Part shown: positions 6,596 to 16,238 of the stretch, piece by piece
Layout: each line of letters begins with the position of its first letter
How positions within the stretch are numbered: position 1 is the first letter of the stretch
Assembly: GCA_958295955.1 (NCBI GenBank)
Contig: OY282420.1
Coordinates: forward strand, 400,236 to 464,235
DNA length: 64,000 bases
Direction of reading: 5' to 3'
Source: an uncultured Bryobacterales bacterium
GTDB taxonomy: Bacteria > Acidobacteriota > Terriglobia > Bryobacterales > UBA6623
Position numbers and translations under genes: made by a program
Notes under the pieces: model-generated
Seen by the model: only the letters and a program-made list of their open reading frames with translations
The model's database searches: none
Told to the model about the DNA's origin: nothing

Positions 6596-9076
6596 CTATC
6601 TGCCGAACAGTTGGCGGCGCAAGTTCCTTTGCCGCGCGGGCGACCGGCTGCCGACCGCGTCGATGACCACCTCGGGCCGCAGACTGCCCGGAATCGATAC
6701 CGTCAGCCGGTTGGGTCCCGGAGCCGAAGCAAGGGTCCACTCGACCACGGCAAATCCGAACTCGTCCGTCAGCACGCTGCTTGCCGAAACGCGGCCGTCT
6801 CCGGACGCTTCGAAGCGGACTTCGACGTTGCCGATCGGCAGCAAGTTTTCATCGGAGACATACATGAAGATCGCGTACGGCAGCGGCTGACCCGCTTCGC
6901 CGGTGCGCAAGCGCTCGCGCGAATCCCCGAAGAGTATCTCCAGCAGCAAGATGCGCGCCGCCCCCAGCGAGGCGGTCGATTCGTGTACCCGAATCGCGCT
7001 GCGGGCCGTCTCGAAATCGCCGCCCGCCGATCCCTCGATCCTGGCGATTCCGCCAGCGGCGGCCTCGACGGGGAACAGCGCAAAGGCGCTCCCTGCCGGA
7101 ATCGCCACCTGCTCCGGCAACGCAACCGCGTTCGTATCCGCTTGCAGGGCGACCGTGACGGGAGCGTCCGCCGGCGCCGCGCGGAACACGGCGATATCCG
7201 CGGAGCCGCCCTGCAGCATGCCGGTCGCCGGCCAGGAAGAAAACGCCAGCTCCTGCTGCAATGCGGTTTCGGCGTTGCCGCGGCGCCCGGTCATCTCGTC
7301 GAAAAAGTCGTCGAACGCCGCGCGCAGCCTTTCCATCTTGGCCAGAGATTCCGCCGCCGGCGGCCGGCCCTCGCGATGCATCAGCAGAAAGGCGTAGCGA
7401 AAGTTCCGCTGCGCGATGGAGGCATCCGGTATCCGCCGCCCGTGCGCATCGATGATATCCGCAATCGAAATATCGACCCGCTCGCCATTGAAAAAAACGC
7501 CGGCCAGCGGCTCGTGCGCCGGCGAAAACAAAGTGTCCTCGATGTCGGCATTGCGCACGAAAAACGTATCCGCCACATCTTGCGCGGGGAGCAGCCCCAT
7601 CAGATACAGGTCGAACGGGCTAAACCCCTCGACCGTTCCCACGGTCTCGAAGCGGAACTCCCCCGCGCCGTGATCGACGATGCGGTTGCCTTCCAGCAAC
7701 GACGCCTCGGAGTTCAGAAAATAGCTCCAGTGGCTCAGTTGGCGGCCCAGCAACTCCGTCGAAAAGGCGCCTCGGTCATAGTCGATGAACAGCGTGCGCG
7801 CCAGGAAGCGATGGCCCGCCTCATGAGCCAGGATCGTCAGCGGCGTATTCAAGCCCAAGCCGAAGCGGGCATCGATGCGCGCGAACGGATCGCCGGGGTA
7901 CTTGTCCAGCAGCCCCATGTACATCAGGCCCTGCAGGCGGCGCGGCGATCCCAACAGTTCGCCGATGTCGGTCAGATTCCTCGCTTCCAGGGGCGGCGGC
8001 CACAAGCCGATGCCCAAGACCGCGTTGCGCACCGGAAGATAGAAGGCGAAGGCATCGGTCTCGAATCCGAGATCGAAGTCGTGAAAGACGATCAGAAAGT
8101 CGTAAGCGTCTTCGAACCCGCGGTAGAAACTTTGCGCGATCGCGCCCAGATCGAGCACGGCGTCCTGGAAGATCTCCAGCACGGAACCGCTGAAGACGTC
8201 TTCTGCGGGGTCGCTGAAGTCCGCGGCCTGCGCCTCGCCGCCGTCTCCCGCTCCCAAGCCGACGACCGCCGAGGTCAAGTTCGCCTGCGCATACGAAAAC
8301 TCGATCGCCCCGCCGGCGAAAAGCGCCGCCTGGAAGGTCTGCGGGGCGCCGTCCCCGTCCGGGTCGTAGGGAGGGACGGATGCCCAGGTGACAACCAGCC
8401 GATCGGCGGCGCTATAGGCATGGACGGCCGCATCGGGAACGCTCGGATCCAGATCGGCGAACAGCGGACAAATCCGCGGACCGCCCGCCAAGACCCTGGC
8501 GGCGTCGCGCGCGCCAAGCGAGGCGTCCGGGCCGTCGAACGTCAGGTTTCCGTCGGAATTGAGCCAGACTTCGTTGAACGGCCGCCCAAAAAACGGAAAG
8601 TCGAAATCCAGCGGGATCGCCTGCGAATCGTCGTCGCCCAAATGGACTCTCTCGCCCAAATCCGCGTGGAGCATGAGCGGGGCGGCCGAGAGCGTATAGC
8701 CGCCCGCTTCCGCAACCGGCGCGAATTTGACGGTCAGCCCATTCAGGTCGAAGGGGAATTCCTGCTGAAAGAGGCCGCCGCTCGTATCGAGAACGGCAAT
8801 GTCGCCGTGCCGCGCCGCAGCCGGCCGCGGCGCCCGCTGCCGGACGCCGGGCAGCTTCGCCGCGCCGGGCCGCATCTCCTGCTGCCGGTTCAGCAGCCGG
8901 AAGGTCAGGGGATCGAGGACATCCGCTTTCCCCAAAGATTCGCCCGCCGCCGGGTTCCAGGCGAAGCTCAGCACAGCGGCCGCAGCGACCGCAAACGCGC
9001 ACCCTTTCAACCCCTGCAAACGCACCGTTGACAATATGATACGAAAAGGCCGCGGCGCCCGGCGAGGCGGCGGCAT
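6596..9076 (-). CDS. secreted metalloprotease-like protein with Ig-like tail
   Basis: About 826 residues from the ATG at 9076; a GTG about 60 bp further in would leave a cleaner signal peptide ('GCAFAVAAAAVLSFAWNPAAG'). The N-terminal third resembles a nidogen-like extracellular beta domain ('DFPFFGRPFNEVWLNSDGNL', 'GGPRICPLFADLDPS', 'VVTWASVPPYD'). The middle has a zinc-protease motif 'LAHEAGHRFLA' (HExxH) with a downstream 'GFSPFDLYLMGLL', a combination seen in secreted acidobacterial metalloprotease-like proteins. The C terminus has a bacterial Ig-like (Big_1-type) unit 'VEVRFEASGDGRV..LTDEFGFAVVEWTL'. Likely acts outside the cytoplasm on proteins or surface material. It is divergent from argS and shares an 83-bp intergenic region with it. 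The upstream open frame that reaches into argS has only a TTG start and is rejected. Confidence 0.7.
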   Translation of the reverse strand: MPPPRRAPRPFRIILSTVRLQGLKGCAFAVAAAAVLSFAWNPAAGESLGKADVLDPLTFRLLNRQQEMRPGAAKLPGVRQRAPRPAAARHGDIAVLDTSGGLFQQEFPFDLNGLTVKFAPVAEAGGYTLSAAPLMLHADLGERVHLGDDDSQAIPLDFDFPFFGRPFNEVWLNSDGNLTFDGPDASLGARDAARVLAGGPRICPLFADLDPSVPDAAVHAYSAADRLVVTWASVPPYDPDGDGAPQTFQAALFAGGAIEFSYAQANLTSAVVGLGAGDGGEAQAADFSDPAEDVFSGSVLEIFQDAVLDLGAIAQSFYRGFEDAYDFLIVFHDFDLGFETDAFAFYLPVRNAVLGIGLWPPPLEARNLTDIGELLGSPRRLQGLMYMGLLDKYPGDPFARIDARFGLGLNTPLTILAHEAGHRFLARTLFIDYDRGAFSTELLGRQLSHWSYFLNSEASLLEGNRIVDHGAGEFRFETVGTVEGFSPFDLYLMGLLPAQDVADTFFVRNADIEDTLFSPAHEPLAGVFFNGERVDISIADIIDAHGRRIPDASIAQRNFRYAFLLMHREGRPPAAESLAKMERLRAAFDDFFDEMTGRRGNAETALQQELAFSSWPATGMLQGGSADIAVFRAAPADAPVTVALQADTNAVALPEQVAIPAGSAFALFPVEAAAGGIARIEGSAGGDFETARSAIRVHESTASLGAARILLLEILFGDSRERLRTGEAGQPLPYAIFMYVSDENLLPIGNVEVRFEASGDGRVSASSVLTDEFGFAVVEWTLASAPGPNRLTVSIPGSLRPEVVIDAVGSRSPARQRNLRRQLFGR

Positions 9077-9159
9077 GATAAACTTGCCCGAGGGGAGGCC
9101 CAACGCCGTTCCGCCGTTTCCGCCGGCCGCCCCGAGCTCCTCGCAAAGGTATCCGCCCC

Positions 9160-11181
9160 GTGTTCCTCGCACTCGAAGAACGTCTTCGCGAATCCGTAGC
9201 GAGCTACGTTTCCGCAAAGTACGGCAGCGGCGCGCCGGTCGTCGTCGAGCTTCCCCGCCGGCCGGAGTTCGGCGAGCTTGCCCTGCCGCTGTGCTTCGGT
9301 TTGGCGAAACGTCTCAGGCGCGAGCCGCGGAAAATCGCCGAAGAGCTGGCGGCGAACCTGCCCGCTATCGCGGGGATCCGCTCGATAGAAGCCGCGGGCG
9401 GCGGCTATCTCAACGTCCGCTTCGACCGCGGCGCCTACGCGCTTGCCGCGCTGTCGCCGGCGGCGGCCGCCGCCGACAAAGCCAAGATCGCCGACAAAGC
9501 CAAGATCATCGTCGAGCACACCAACATCAACCCCAATAAAGCGGCGCATATCGGGCACTTGAGAAACGCCGTGCTGGGCGACACGCTGGTGCGCATGCTG
9601 CGCGCCCTCGGGCGCGAGGTGGAAGCGCAGAACTACATCGACAACACGGGCGTCCAGGTCGCCGACGTCGCCGCCGCGTTTCACTTTCTGGAGCGCCGCA
9701 GCCCCCAGGCCGTCGCCGCCCTGGCGGCCGACCCCGACATCGCGTTCGACCGTTACTGTTGGGATCTCTACGCAGCCGTTTCCCGGCGCTACGCCGAGCG
9801 CCCCCAGTCGCTCTCCTGGCGGACGCAGGCCCTATCCGCCATCGAATCCGGGACGGGTGAACTCGCCGCCCTCGGCCGGGTCGTATCCGACGCCATCGTC
9901 GATCGCCATCTCGACACGATGCTGCGCATCGGCGTGGAGTACGACGTGCTCCCCCGGGAAAGCGAAATCCTCGGTCTCGAGTTCTGGGCCGCGGCGTTCG
10001 CCTTGCTGAAGCAGCGCAAGGCGGTTTATCTCGAAACCGCGGGCAAGAACGCCGGCTGCTGGGTCATGCCCGCCGAAAATTTCCGCGATGCGCCCGCCGG
10101 CGCGAGACCCGACCGAGAGCGGCCGCTGGACGAAGAGGCCGCAGCGAGCGCTTCCAAGGTCATCGTGCGTTCCAACGGAACCGTTACCTACGTCGGCAAG
10201 GATATTGCCTATCAACTCTGGAAATTCGGCCTGCTTCCTGGAAAGGACTTCCATTACGCGCCTCTCCGCCGCTACCCGAGCGGACGGCAAGCGTGGGTCT
10301 CGACCGCCGATGCAGGCGCTTCCGCAGCGGACGCCGCGGCTCCCGCGTTCGGTTCCGGCGCCGAGGCGTACAACGTCATCGACGCGCGGCAGGCGTATCT
10401 GCAAGACGTTGTCCGCGCCGCGCTGCGTCTGCTGGGGTACGAGCGGCAGGCCGCGCGGTCGATACATTTTTCATACGAAATGGTTGCCCTGTCGCCGCGC
10501 TGCTGCGCGGAGCTCGGCATCGAGCTCGCCGAGGAAGACCGTAAGCGGCCCTACGTCGAAGTCTCGGGACGCAAGGGCCTCGGCGTCAAGGCGGACGACC
10601 TGATCGACCGGCTGATCGACACGGCCTACGAAGAGGTCAGAGACCGCCACGAAGACCTCAGCGAGGCCGCATGCCGCGAAATAGCCGAGCAGATCGCCGT
10701 GGGCGCGCTGCGCTACTTCATGCTGCGCTTCACAAGAACCACCGTGATCGCCTTCGACTTCGCGGAGGCGCTCGCTTTCGAGGGCGAAACCGGACCCTAT
10801 CTGCAGTACGCGGCCGTCAGGGCGAAAAACATTCTGCGCAAGTTCGAAGAGACCGCCGGCGCGCCGCCCGATTTCTCGACCGCGCTCTCGCCGCAAGCAT
10901 GGTCCCGGCATCTGGACGAGAATCTCTGGCAATTGCTGCTGACGGCTTCGCGTTCGCGATGGGCGATTTCCCGCGCCGCCGCCGCAGGCGAACCGGCGCA
11001 ACTGGCCCGCCACGCCTTCGAGTTGGCGCGGACGTTCAGTAATTTCTACCACCAATACCCCGTCCTCAAGGAAGCGGACCGCGAGCGGCAAACGGTGCTG
11101 CTGAGCATCGCCCGTTACGTGCTGGACGAGTTGAAGTCGCTGCTGGCGGTGATGGGCATCCCTGCCCCGGACGCGATGTAG
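9160..11181 (+). CDS. argS: arginyl-tRNA synthetase
   Basis: Charges tRNA-Arg with arginine in the cytoplasm. 673 residues, start GTG. An N-terminal Arg-specific additional domain ('RRPEFGELALPLCFGLAKRL') precedes the class I signature 'EHTNINPNKAAHIGHLRNA' with a perfect HIGH at residues 130-133. Further family blocks are 'NYIDNTGVQVADV', 'VTYVGKDIAYQLWKFG', and the KMSK-equivalent region 'VSGRKGLGVKADDL', which lacks a canonical KMSK as in many ArgRS. The C-terminal DALR anticodon-binding domain contains 'GETGPYLQYAAVRAKNILRK'. Residues about 105-116 contain a perfect 18-bp tandem repeat (9472-9507) coding 'ADKAKI' twice. Followed 48 bp later by alr in the same direction. Confidence 0.95.
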   Translation: MFLALEERLRESVASYVSAKYGSGAPVVVELPRRPEFGELALPLCFGLAKRLRREPRKIAEELAANLPAIAGIRSIEAAGGGYLNVRFDRGAYALAALSPAAAAADKAKIADKAKIIVEHTNINPNKAAHIGHLRNAVLGDTLVRMLRALGREVEAQNYIDNTGVQVADVAAAFHFLERRSPQAVAALAADPDIAFDRYCWDLYAAVSRRYAERPQSLSWRTQALSAIESGTGELAALGRVVSDAIVDRHLDTMLRIGVEYDVLPRESEILGLEFWAAAFALLKQRKAVYLETAGKNAGCWVMPAENFRDAPAGARPDRERPLDEEAAASASKVIVRSNGTVTYVGKDIAYQLWKFGLLPGKDFHYAPLRRYPSGRQAWVSTADAGASAADAAAPAFGSGAEAYNVIDARQAYLQDVVRAALRLLGYERQAARSIHFSYEMVALSPRCCAELGIELAEEDRKRPYVEVSGRKGLGVKADDLIDRLIDTAYEEVRDRHEDLSEAACREIAEQIAVGALRYFMLRFTRTTVIAFDFAEALAFEGETGPYLQYAAVRAKNILRKFEETAGAPPDFSTALSPQAWSRHLDENLWQLLLTASRSRWAISRAAAAGEPAQLARHAFELARTFSNFYHQYPVLKEADRERQTVLLSIARYVLDELKSLLAVMGIPAPDAM

Positions 11182-11229
11182 GGCGGAACCGCCGCCCCCG
11201 CAGCGGGCCGTGATAGATTCGGAGAAACG

Positions 11230-12399
11230 ATGCGCTCCTGGGCGGTGATCGACCTCGACCGGCTCGTTGCCAACTACCGGGCGGTCTCCAGGGCGGCCGG
11301 TCCCGCGGTCACGCTGCTCAACGTAATCAAAGCCGACGCATACGGCCACGGGAGCGCCGCGGTCTGCCGCGCGCTCGAGGCCGCGGGCGCGGCTCACTTC
11401 GCCGTCTCGAATCTGGACGAAGCCGCCGCGCTCCGCAACGCAGGCAGCAAGGCGGCGCTGGTTGTCTTGAACGGCCTCGAGCAGAGAGAAGCGCCCGCCG
11501 CCGCCGCCTTGGGCGCGCAGCCCTTTCTCAACACCAAACAGCAACTCGATCAATGGAGCGCGCACGGCCGAAAGCTGGGGCGGCGGCTTCCCTGCCATCT
11601 CAAGCTGAACACGGGGATGAACCGCTCGGGTTTCGATTTCGATCCCGCCTGCCCTACGCGGAAAGCGAGTTTCCTGAACATGCTGCACGAGGCCGCGGGC
11701 ATCGCCGCGGCGGGGGTCGCCACCCACTTTGCTTCGGCCGAAAACTTCGCGTCTCCGGCGGCCGCAGAACAGCTAGACTTGTTTGCGCAACAAGTCGCGG
11801 CGCTCGCCTCGAGCGGCATTCGCCCGCGCTACGTCCACGCCGCGAACAGCGCCGCGTTGGCCTATCGGCGGGACGAGCCGGCGGCGGCCGGCCTGCAATG
11901 CACGATGGCGCGGCCCGGTCTCGCGCTGTACGGCTACCTCATCGACAGCGCGCCGCGCGGGCGCAAGGCCGCGTTCGCCGTCAGCCCGATCCTGCAATGG
12001 AAAACCCGCCTGCTCGAAATCCGGCGCGTGCGGGCCGGCGCCGCCGTGGGCTACGGAGTGGCGTACCGCGCCGCGCGGGACATGCAGATCGGCGTAGCCG
12101 CCGCGGGCTACGCGGACGGCTTCCGCCGCGCCTTGTCGAACCGCGGCGCGGTTGCCGTCCGCGGCGCGCGCTGCAACGTCATCGGCTCGGTCAGCATGGA
12201 CCTGACCCTTGTCGATCTATCGGCGGCGCCCGCGGCCCGCATCGGGGACGAAATCACGCTCCTCGGACCCGGCGCCGGCGACGCCAAGACCATCGCCGGC
12301 CGCATCGGAACCATTCCCTACGAGGTTCTGTGCGGCATATCGGAGCGGGTCGAGCGCAGATACGAGGCCGCTGCGCCGCCGGTGGAGAGTGAAGAGTAG
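11230..12399 (+). CDS. alr: alanine racemase
   Basis: PLP enzyme that interconverts L- and D-alanine for peptidoglycan. 389 residues, ATG start with 'ggagaa' just upstream. The PLP-binding lysine lies in 'LNVIKADAYGHGS' (residues about 32-45) and the catalytic tyrosine region is 'GAAVGYGVAYRAARDM', followed by 'GYADGFRRALSNRG' and the conserved 'VIGSVSMDLTLVDL'. The C-terminal beta domain ends with 'TIPYEVLCGISERVERRY'. All family landmarks are in order and the length is normal. Probably co-transcribed with argS. Confidence 0.95.
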   Translation: MRSWAVIDLDRLVANYRAVSRAAGPAVTLLNVIKADAYGHGSAAVCRALEAAGAAHFAVSNLDEAAALRNAGSKAALVVLNGLEQREAPAAAALGAQPFLNTKQQLDQWSAHGRKLGRRLPCHLKLNTGMNRSGFDFDPACPTRKASFLNMLHEAAGIAAAGVATHFASAENFASPAAAEQLDLFAQQVAALASSGIRPRYVHAANSAALAYRRDEPAAAGLQCTMARPGLALYGYLIDSAPRGRKAAFAVSPILQWKTRLLEIRRVRAGAAVGYGVAYRAARDMQIGVAAAGYADGFRRALSNRGAVAVRGARCNVIGSVSMDLTLVDLSAAPAARIGDEITLLGPGAGDAKTIAGRIGTIPYEVLCGISERVERRYEAAAPPVESEE

Positions 12400-12450
12400 G
12401 TCTCCGGCCGTTGCGCCCGAGCGCCTTGCGCGACTCCGCCGCGCAAGCGG

Positions 12451-14460
12451 CTACGGCTCGATGACCAGTCGGGCCGCGTTGCTGCCCACGCCGTCGGCGT
12501 AGATTCGCAGCACGCCGACGCCGACGGCCGCGGTCGGCGGCAATGCGGCTTCGACGACGTACGTTCCGACGTAGCCGCCCGCAAGCCGCGCCGAGATCAC
12601 GCTGAGCGCAGCGCCGTTCAACGATGCGCCGATCTCGGCGGCCGGCCTCGGCGGCTCGACGAACGGCGCCGCAAGGCCGGCGGGCCAGTCGGGAACGACC
12701 CGGCCCAACCCCGTCGCCAGAATCAGCAGCCGCGCGCCCGGCCGCGCCGGTCGATTGCGGCCGACGATTGCGCCGCTGCCCGCGTCGAGAATCAACGGCT
12801 CGCCGTCCTCGATAAAGATCGCCGGCGAGACCCTCGCCAACGGCATCGACAACTCGAACTTGCGCAGTCCCGCCCACAGGGTCAGGCCCAGCGACCGGCC
12901 GGCTTGGTTGAAAGGCACTTGCAGTTGCGTCTCGCGCCGCCCCCGCGACAAGATCGGGGCGCGCGCATTTCCGGCTTCGGCGCGGTCCGCGGCCATCCCC
13001 CGAATCGTCAGCAGGCTGCCCGGCGCCGCCGGCCGGCGCGACAGGTCGGCGGCGTTCAACGCCCGGATCGCTTCCTCCACGACGGGCGCCCGGGCGCGGT
13101 AAACGCCGTATCCCGCTTGGGCGGCATACAGCCGGCCGGCGGCGAAATCCACGGTCAAGTCGTCCACGGCTTGCGCAGGCAAATTGCCGTTAAGGCGGCG
13201 CCAGACTCCGGGCGGCCCCGGTTTGTCGAGATCGACCCGGCTGTAGAACACGCCCTCCTCGCCCGCGACATAGACGGCGCGCGCGTCCGGGTGCCCGACA
13301 ACCGCCTGCCATGCGCCCGCGGGCAGATTGCTGCCGACGTCGTCCCAAAAGGCGCCGCCGTTCGTCGAGCGCAGCACCCGCGCGCCGGCGACCGCCAGCG
13401 CGGCGGCGGCGTTTTCCGGATCGACCCAGATTCTCAGAATTCGCCGCTCCTCCGCGTCGCGAAAAGACAACCGCCAGTCCTCTCCGCCGTTGCGCGAAAC
13501 CCAGATGCGGCCGTCGGAGGTCCCCGCCCAGAGACGCCCGTTGTTCTCCAGCGCGGTCAGGTAATGCCGCCGGGGAGCCTGACATGGCGCAACGGCGCAG
13601 GCCGTCAGGTCCGGCGAAATCGGCGCTCCGTCTTCCCAGACTCGGTAAGAGACCGCGAATCCCGGCGGCAAGATCGGCGGCTTGGGCGAACGCCGCGCGT
13701 CGTCTTCGCCGCCCCATCCCGCCGGCGGCCGCGCCGGGCGCCGGCGCAACTGCCGGAAAGCGGCCGCGCCGGAGAGTTCCAACTCGCCCATGGCATCGGC
13801 CCTGATGCGCAGGCCGCCCGGACCGTTCATGGGCAGGAACGCAACCCGCGGAAAGTTCGGCAACGTGCGATTGAGACTGCTCCAGGTGATTCCGCGATCG
13901 ACCGACTTCCACAAGCCCAGCGAGTTGCCGACGACGACCAGATCGGGATCCTGCGGGGAAAAGGCAATATCGACTTGCCGCTCGCCGATGACGGAGCCCG
14001 CGCCGCCGTTCGTCAAATTCGTCCAACTCCGGCCCCCGTCGCGCGAGCGCAGCAGGTCGCGGCCCAAAAAGTATTGCACGGCGGGACCGAAAGGATCGCG
14101 CACGATCCGCCCCGCCGCCCCGCCGCCGGCCGGCCTGTCCGCAAACCGGGCCGCGCGGTCGGCTTGCGCAAGCGCATCCTCGCTGCGCCAGGTCTGCCCC
14201 AGGTCGGCGGTCGACCACGCGGCGCCGGAGCGCAGCAAGACGTACAGCGCGCCGCCGTCGGGGGAAAACCACGTCTCGGAGACGGCCGCGCCGGCCGGTC
14301 CCGCCAAGCCCAATTCGATCCCGCCCCGGCCCACGGGCTTCCAGCGGGTATCCTGCCCGAAAACGGGAAGACACAGCGCCGCGGCCAATGCGGCAACCGA
14401 CGCTCCGACCGGAAGTTGTCCACTCAGACGCACTCCATTCACCCTACTATGGGGACGCAC
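12451..14460 (-). CDS. secreted BNR-repeat (sialidase/photosystem-stability-like) protein with C-terminal TIGR03437-type domain
   Basis: 669 residues from a GTG at 14460; a second GTG at 14442 would also place the signal peptide ('VAALAAALCLPVFGQD') well. The body carries Asp-box (BNR) repeats: 'SRDGGRSWTNL', 'SVDRGITWSSL', 'SRNGGEDWRLSF', 'STNGGAFWDDV', spaced as in beta-propellers. The C-terminal about 200 residues match the Solibacter-type TIGR03437 domain ('LLILATGLGRVVPD', 'GGYVGTYVVEAALP', 'VGVLRIYADGV'). Catalytic sialidase residues could not be identified, so enzyme activity is not claimed; it may be a binding or sensing surface protein. Convergent with alr (52 bp apart). Confidence 0.75.
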   Translation of the reverse strand: MRPHSRVNGVRLSGQLPVGASVAALAAALCLPVFGQDTRWKPVGRGGIELGLAGPAGAAVSETWFSPDGGALYVLLRSGAAWSTADLGQTWRSEDALAQADRAARFADRPAGGGAAGRIVRDPFGPAVQYFLGRDLLRSRDGGRSWTNLTNGGAGSVIGERQVDIAFSPQDPDLVVVGNSLGLWKSVDRGITWSSLNRTLPNFPRVAFLPMNGPGGLRIRADAMGELELSGAAAFRQLRRRPARPPAGWGGEDDARRSPKPPILPPGFAVSYRVWEDGAPISPDLTACAVAPCQAPRRHYLTALENNGRLWAGTSDGRIWVSRNGGEDWRLSFRDAEERRILRIWVDPENAAAALAVAGARVLRSTNGGAFWDDVGSNLPAGAWQAVVGHPDARAVYVAGEEGVFYSRVDLDKPGPPGVWRRLNGNLPAQAVDDLTVDFAAGRLYAAQAGYGVYRARAPVVEEAIRALNAADLSRRPAAPGSLLTIRGMAADRAEAGNARAPILSRGRRETQLQVPFNQAGRSLGLTLWAGLRKFELSMPLARVSPAIFIEDGEPLILDAGSGAIVGRNRPARPGARLLILATGLGRVVPDWPAGLAAPFVEPPRPAAEIGASLNGAALSVISARLAGGYVGTYVVEAALPPTAAVGVGVLRIYADGVGSNAARLVIEP

Positions 14461-14603
14461 CCATCTTCAAACGAGCGGAGAGCGGACAGTTGGGGGGGCA
14501 GCCGGCGGGCCGCGGGTTTTACGCCGGCGGCCGGACCCCCTACCATTGAAGCTCCGCTTTAGGTTACGATATCTGTTACGCCTCGATTGCGGAGACAGAA
14601 AAG

Positions 14604-16238
14604 TTGCCCGATAAGAACGCTTTAGCCCTCGGATTGGACTTTGGCACGGAATCGGTCCGCGCGTTGCTGGTCGACCTCGACGGCGCCGAGCGCGGCGCGG
14701 CAAGCGCCAAGTACAGGCACGGCCAAATTACGCAGACGCTGCCGGGCCGCGACGAGCCGCTTCCCGCCGACTACGCGCTGCAGCACCCCGAAGACTGGCT
14801 CGAAGCCGCCGCGAAGGCCGTGCGCCGGGCGCTGCGGCAGTCCGCCGGGGCGGGTCAGCGGATCATCGGCATCGGCGTCGACTTCACCAGTTGCACCATG
14901 CTTCCGGCCCTGCGCGACGGGACCCCGCTCTGCCTGTTGCCGGAGTTCCACGAAAATCCCCTGGCCTGGCCCAAGCTGTGGAAACACCACGGCGCCAAGA
15001 AACAGACCGAGCGCATCAACCGCATCGCCCGCGAGCGCGACGAAGATTTTCTCAAGCAGTACGGCGGCAAGGTGGGGCTCGAGTGGTTCTTCCCCAAAAT
15101 GCTCGAAACCCTGGAAGAAGCGCCGGAAATCTACCATGCCGCCGAGGTCTGGGTGGAAGCGGGCGATTGGCTCGTCTGGCGCCTGGTCGGCTGCGCGGCC
15201 GACGAGATGGCGCGCTCGACTTGCCAAGCCGGCTACAAAGGCATGTGGTCGGCGCGGGACGGCTTCCCCTCCAAGCCTTTTCTGCGTGCGCTGCATCCCG
15301 ACGTCGTCGATGTGGTCAAGGCGAAGATGCCCGGACGGATGATGTCCCCGGGGCAGTCCGCGGGCGGCTTGTCGGCCCAATCGGCCAAGAGCTTCGGGTT
15401 GGCCGCAGGCGTCCCCGTCAGCACGGCGATCATCGACGCGCACGCCGGAGTTCCGGGAGTCGGCGCGGCGGACCCGGGCATCCTGGTAATGGTTTGCGGC
15501 ACCAGTTCGTGCCACATGCTCAACGCGGCCGAATACCGCTATGTCCCCGGCGTCGCCGGAGTGGTCAGCGACGGCATCCTGCCCGGCATGTACGGCTACG
15601 AGACCGGACAGGCGGCGGTGGGAGACGCTTTCGATTGGCTGCGCAGGCTGACCGGCAAGAGAACTTTCGCCAAGCTCGCCGACGACGCGGCCCGCCTCGA
15701 GCCCGGCGCCGAGGGCGCGCTCTGCGTCGATTGGTTCAACGGCTGCCGCACGCCGCTCATGGACGGCAATCTGCGCGGCGCGCTCTCCGGCCTGACGCTG
15801 AGCCACGGCCCCGAGCACCTCTACCGGGCTCTGCTGGAAGCCTCGGCTTTCGGCCTGCGCTGGATCGTCGAGATGCTGCGCGAGCACGGCGTGCCGGTCA
15901 AGAAGTTCATCGCCACCGGCGGCCTGCCCCATCACAATCCGCTCTTTGTCGAGGTTTACGCGGACGTGCTCGGCGAAAGCATCCTGATCCACCCGTCGCA
16001 ACAGGGTCCGGCGCTCGGCGCAGCCGTCTTGGGCGCGATCGCCGCCGGCAAGCGCGCCGGAGGCTTCAGCTCGGTGCGCTCCGCGGTGCGCACGATGGGC
16101 GGCGTCAAGAAGGGCGTGCCCGCAAGAGAAGGCCGTCTGATCGCCCCCAACCGCCGCAACACGCGCGCCTACGAGCCGATCTACCGCCGCTACCGCGAAA
16201 CGGCTTCGTTCCTGAACGGAGAGCGTTCCCGCGAATGA
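14604..16238 (+). CDS. araB: ribulokinase (FGGY carbohydrate kinase)
   Basis: Phosphorylates L-ribulose (or a related ketose) with ATP in pentose catabolism. 544 residues, TTG start with 'GGAG' 10 bases upstream. The N-terminal phosphate loop 'LGLDFGTESVRALLVD' and 'GIGVDFTSCTMLPA' are those of AraB-type FGGY kinases, as are 'PEFHENPLAWPKLWKHHGA' and 'EWFFPKMLETLEE'. The C-terminal actin-like half has 'MVCGTSSCHML', 'YGYETGQAAVGDAFDW', 'GLRWIVEML' and 'IATGGLPHHNPLFVEVYADV'. Length fits the family. The stop overlaps the next gene's ATG (ATGA). No araA, araD or arabinose transporter lies nearby. Confidence 0.88.
   Translation: MPDKNALALGLDFGTESVRALLVDLDGAERGAASAKYRHGQITQTLPGRDEPLPADYALQHPEDWLEAAAKAVRRALRQSAGAGQRIIGIGVDFTSCTMLPALRDGTPLCLLPEFHENPLAWPKLWKHHGAKKQTERINRIARERDEDFLKQYGGKVGLEWFFPKMLETLEEAPEIYHAAEVWVEAGDWLVWRLVGCAADEMARSTCQAGYKGMWSARDGFPSKPFLRALHPDVVDVVKAKMPGRMMSPGQSAGGLSAQSAKSFGLAAGVPVSTAIIDAHAGVPGVGAADPGILVMVCGTSSCHMLNAAEYRYVPGVAGVVSDGILPGMYGYETGQAAVGDAFDWLRRLTGKRTFAKLADDAARLEPGAEGALCVDWFNGCRTPLMDGNLRGALSGLTLSHGPEHLYRALLEASAFGLRWIVEMLREHGVPVKKFIATGGLPHHNPLFVEVYADVLGESILIHPSQQGPALGAAVLGAIAAGKRAGGFSSVRSAVRTMGGVKKGVPAREGRLIAPNRRNTRAYEPIYRRYRETASFLNGERSRE

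Noticed and set aside
6611-9031. 806-codon plus-strand open frame antisense to the metalloprotease gene
   Set aside because: High-GC shadow frame; arginine-rich translation without domains, whereas the minus strand has a signal peptide, HEAGH and Ig-like domain.
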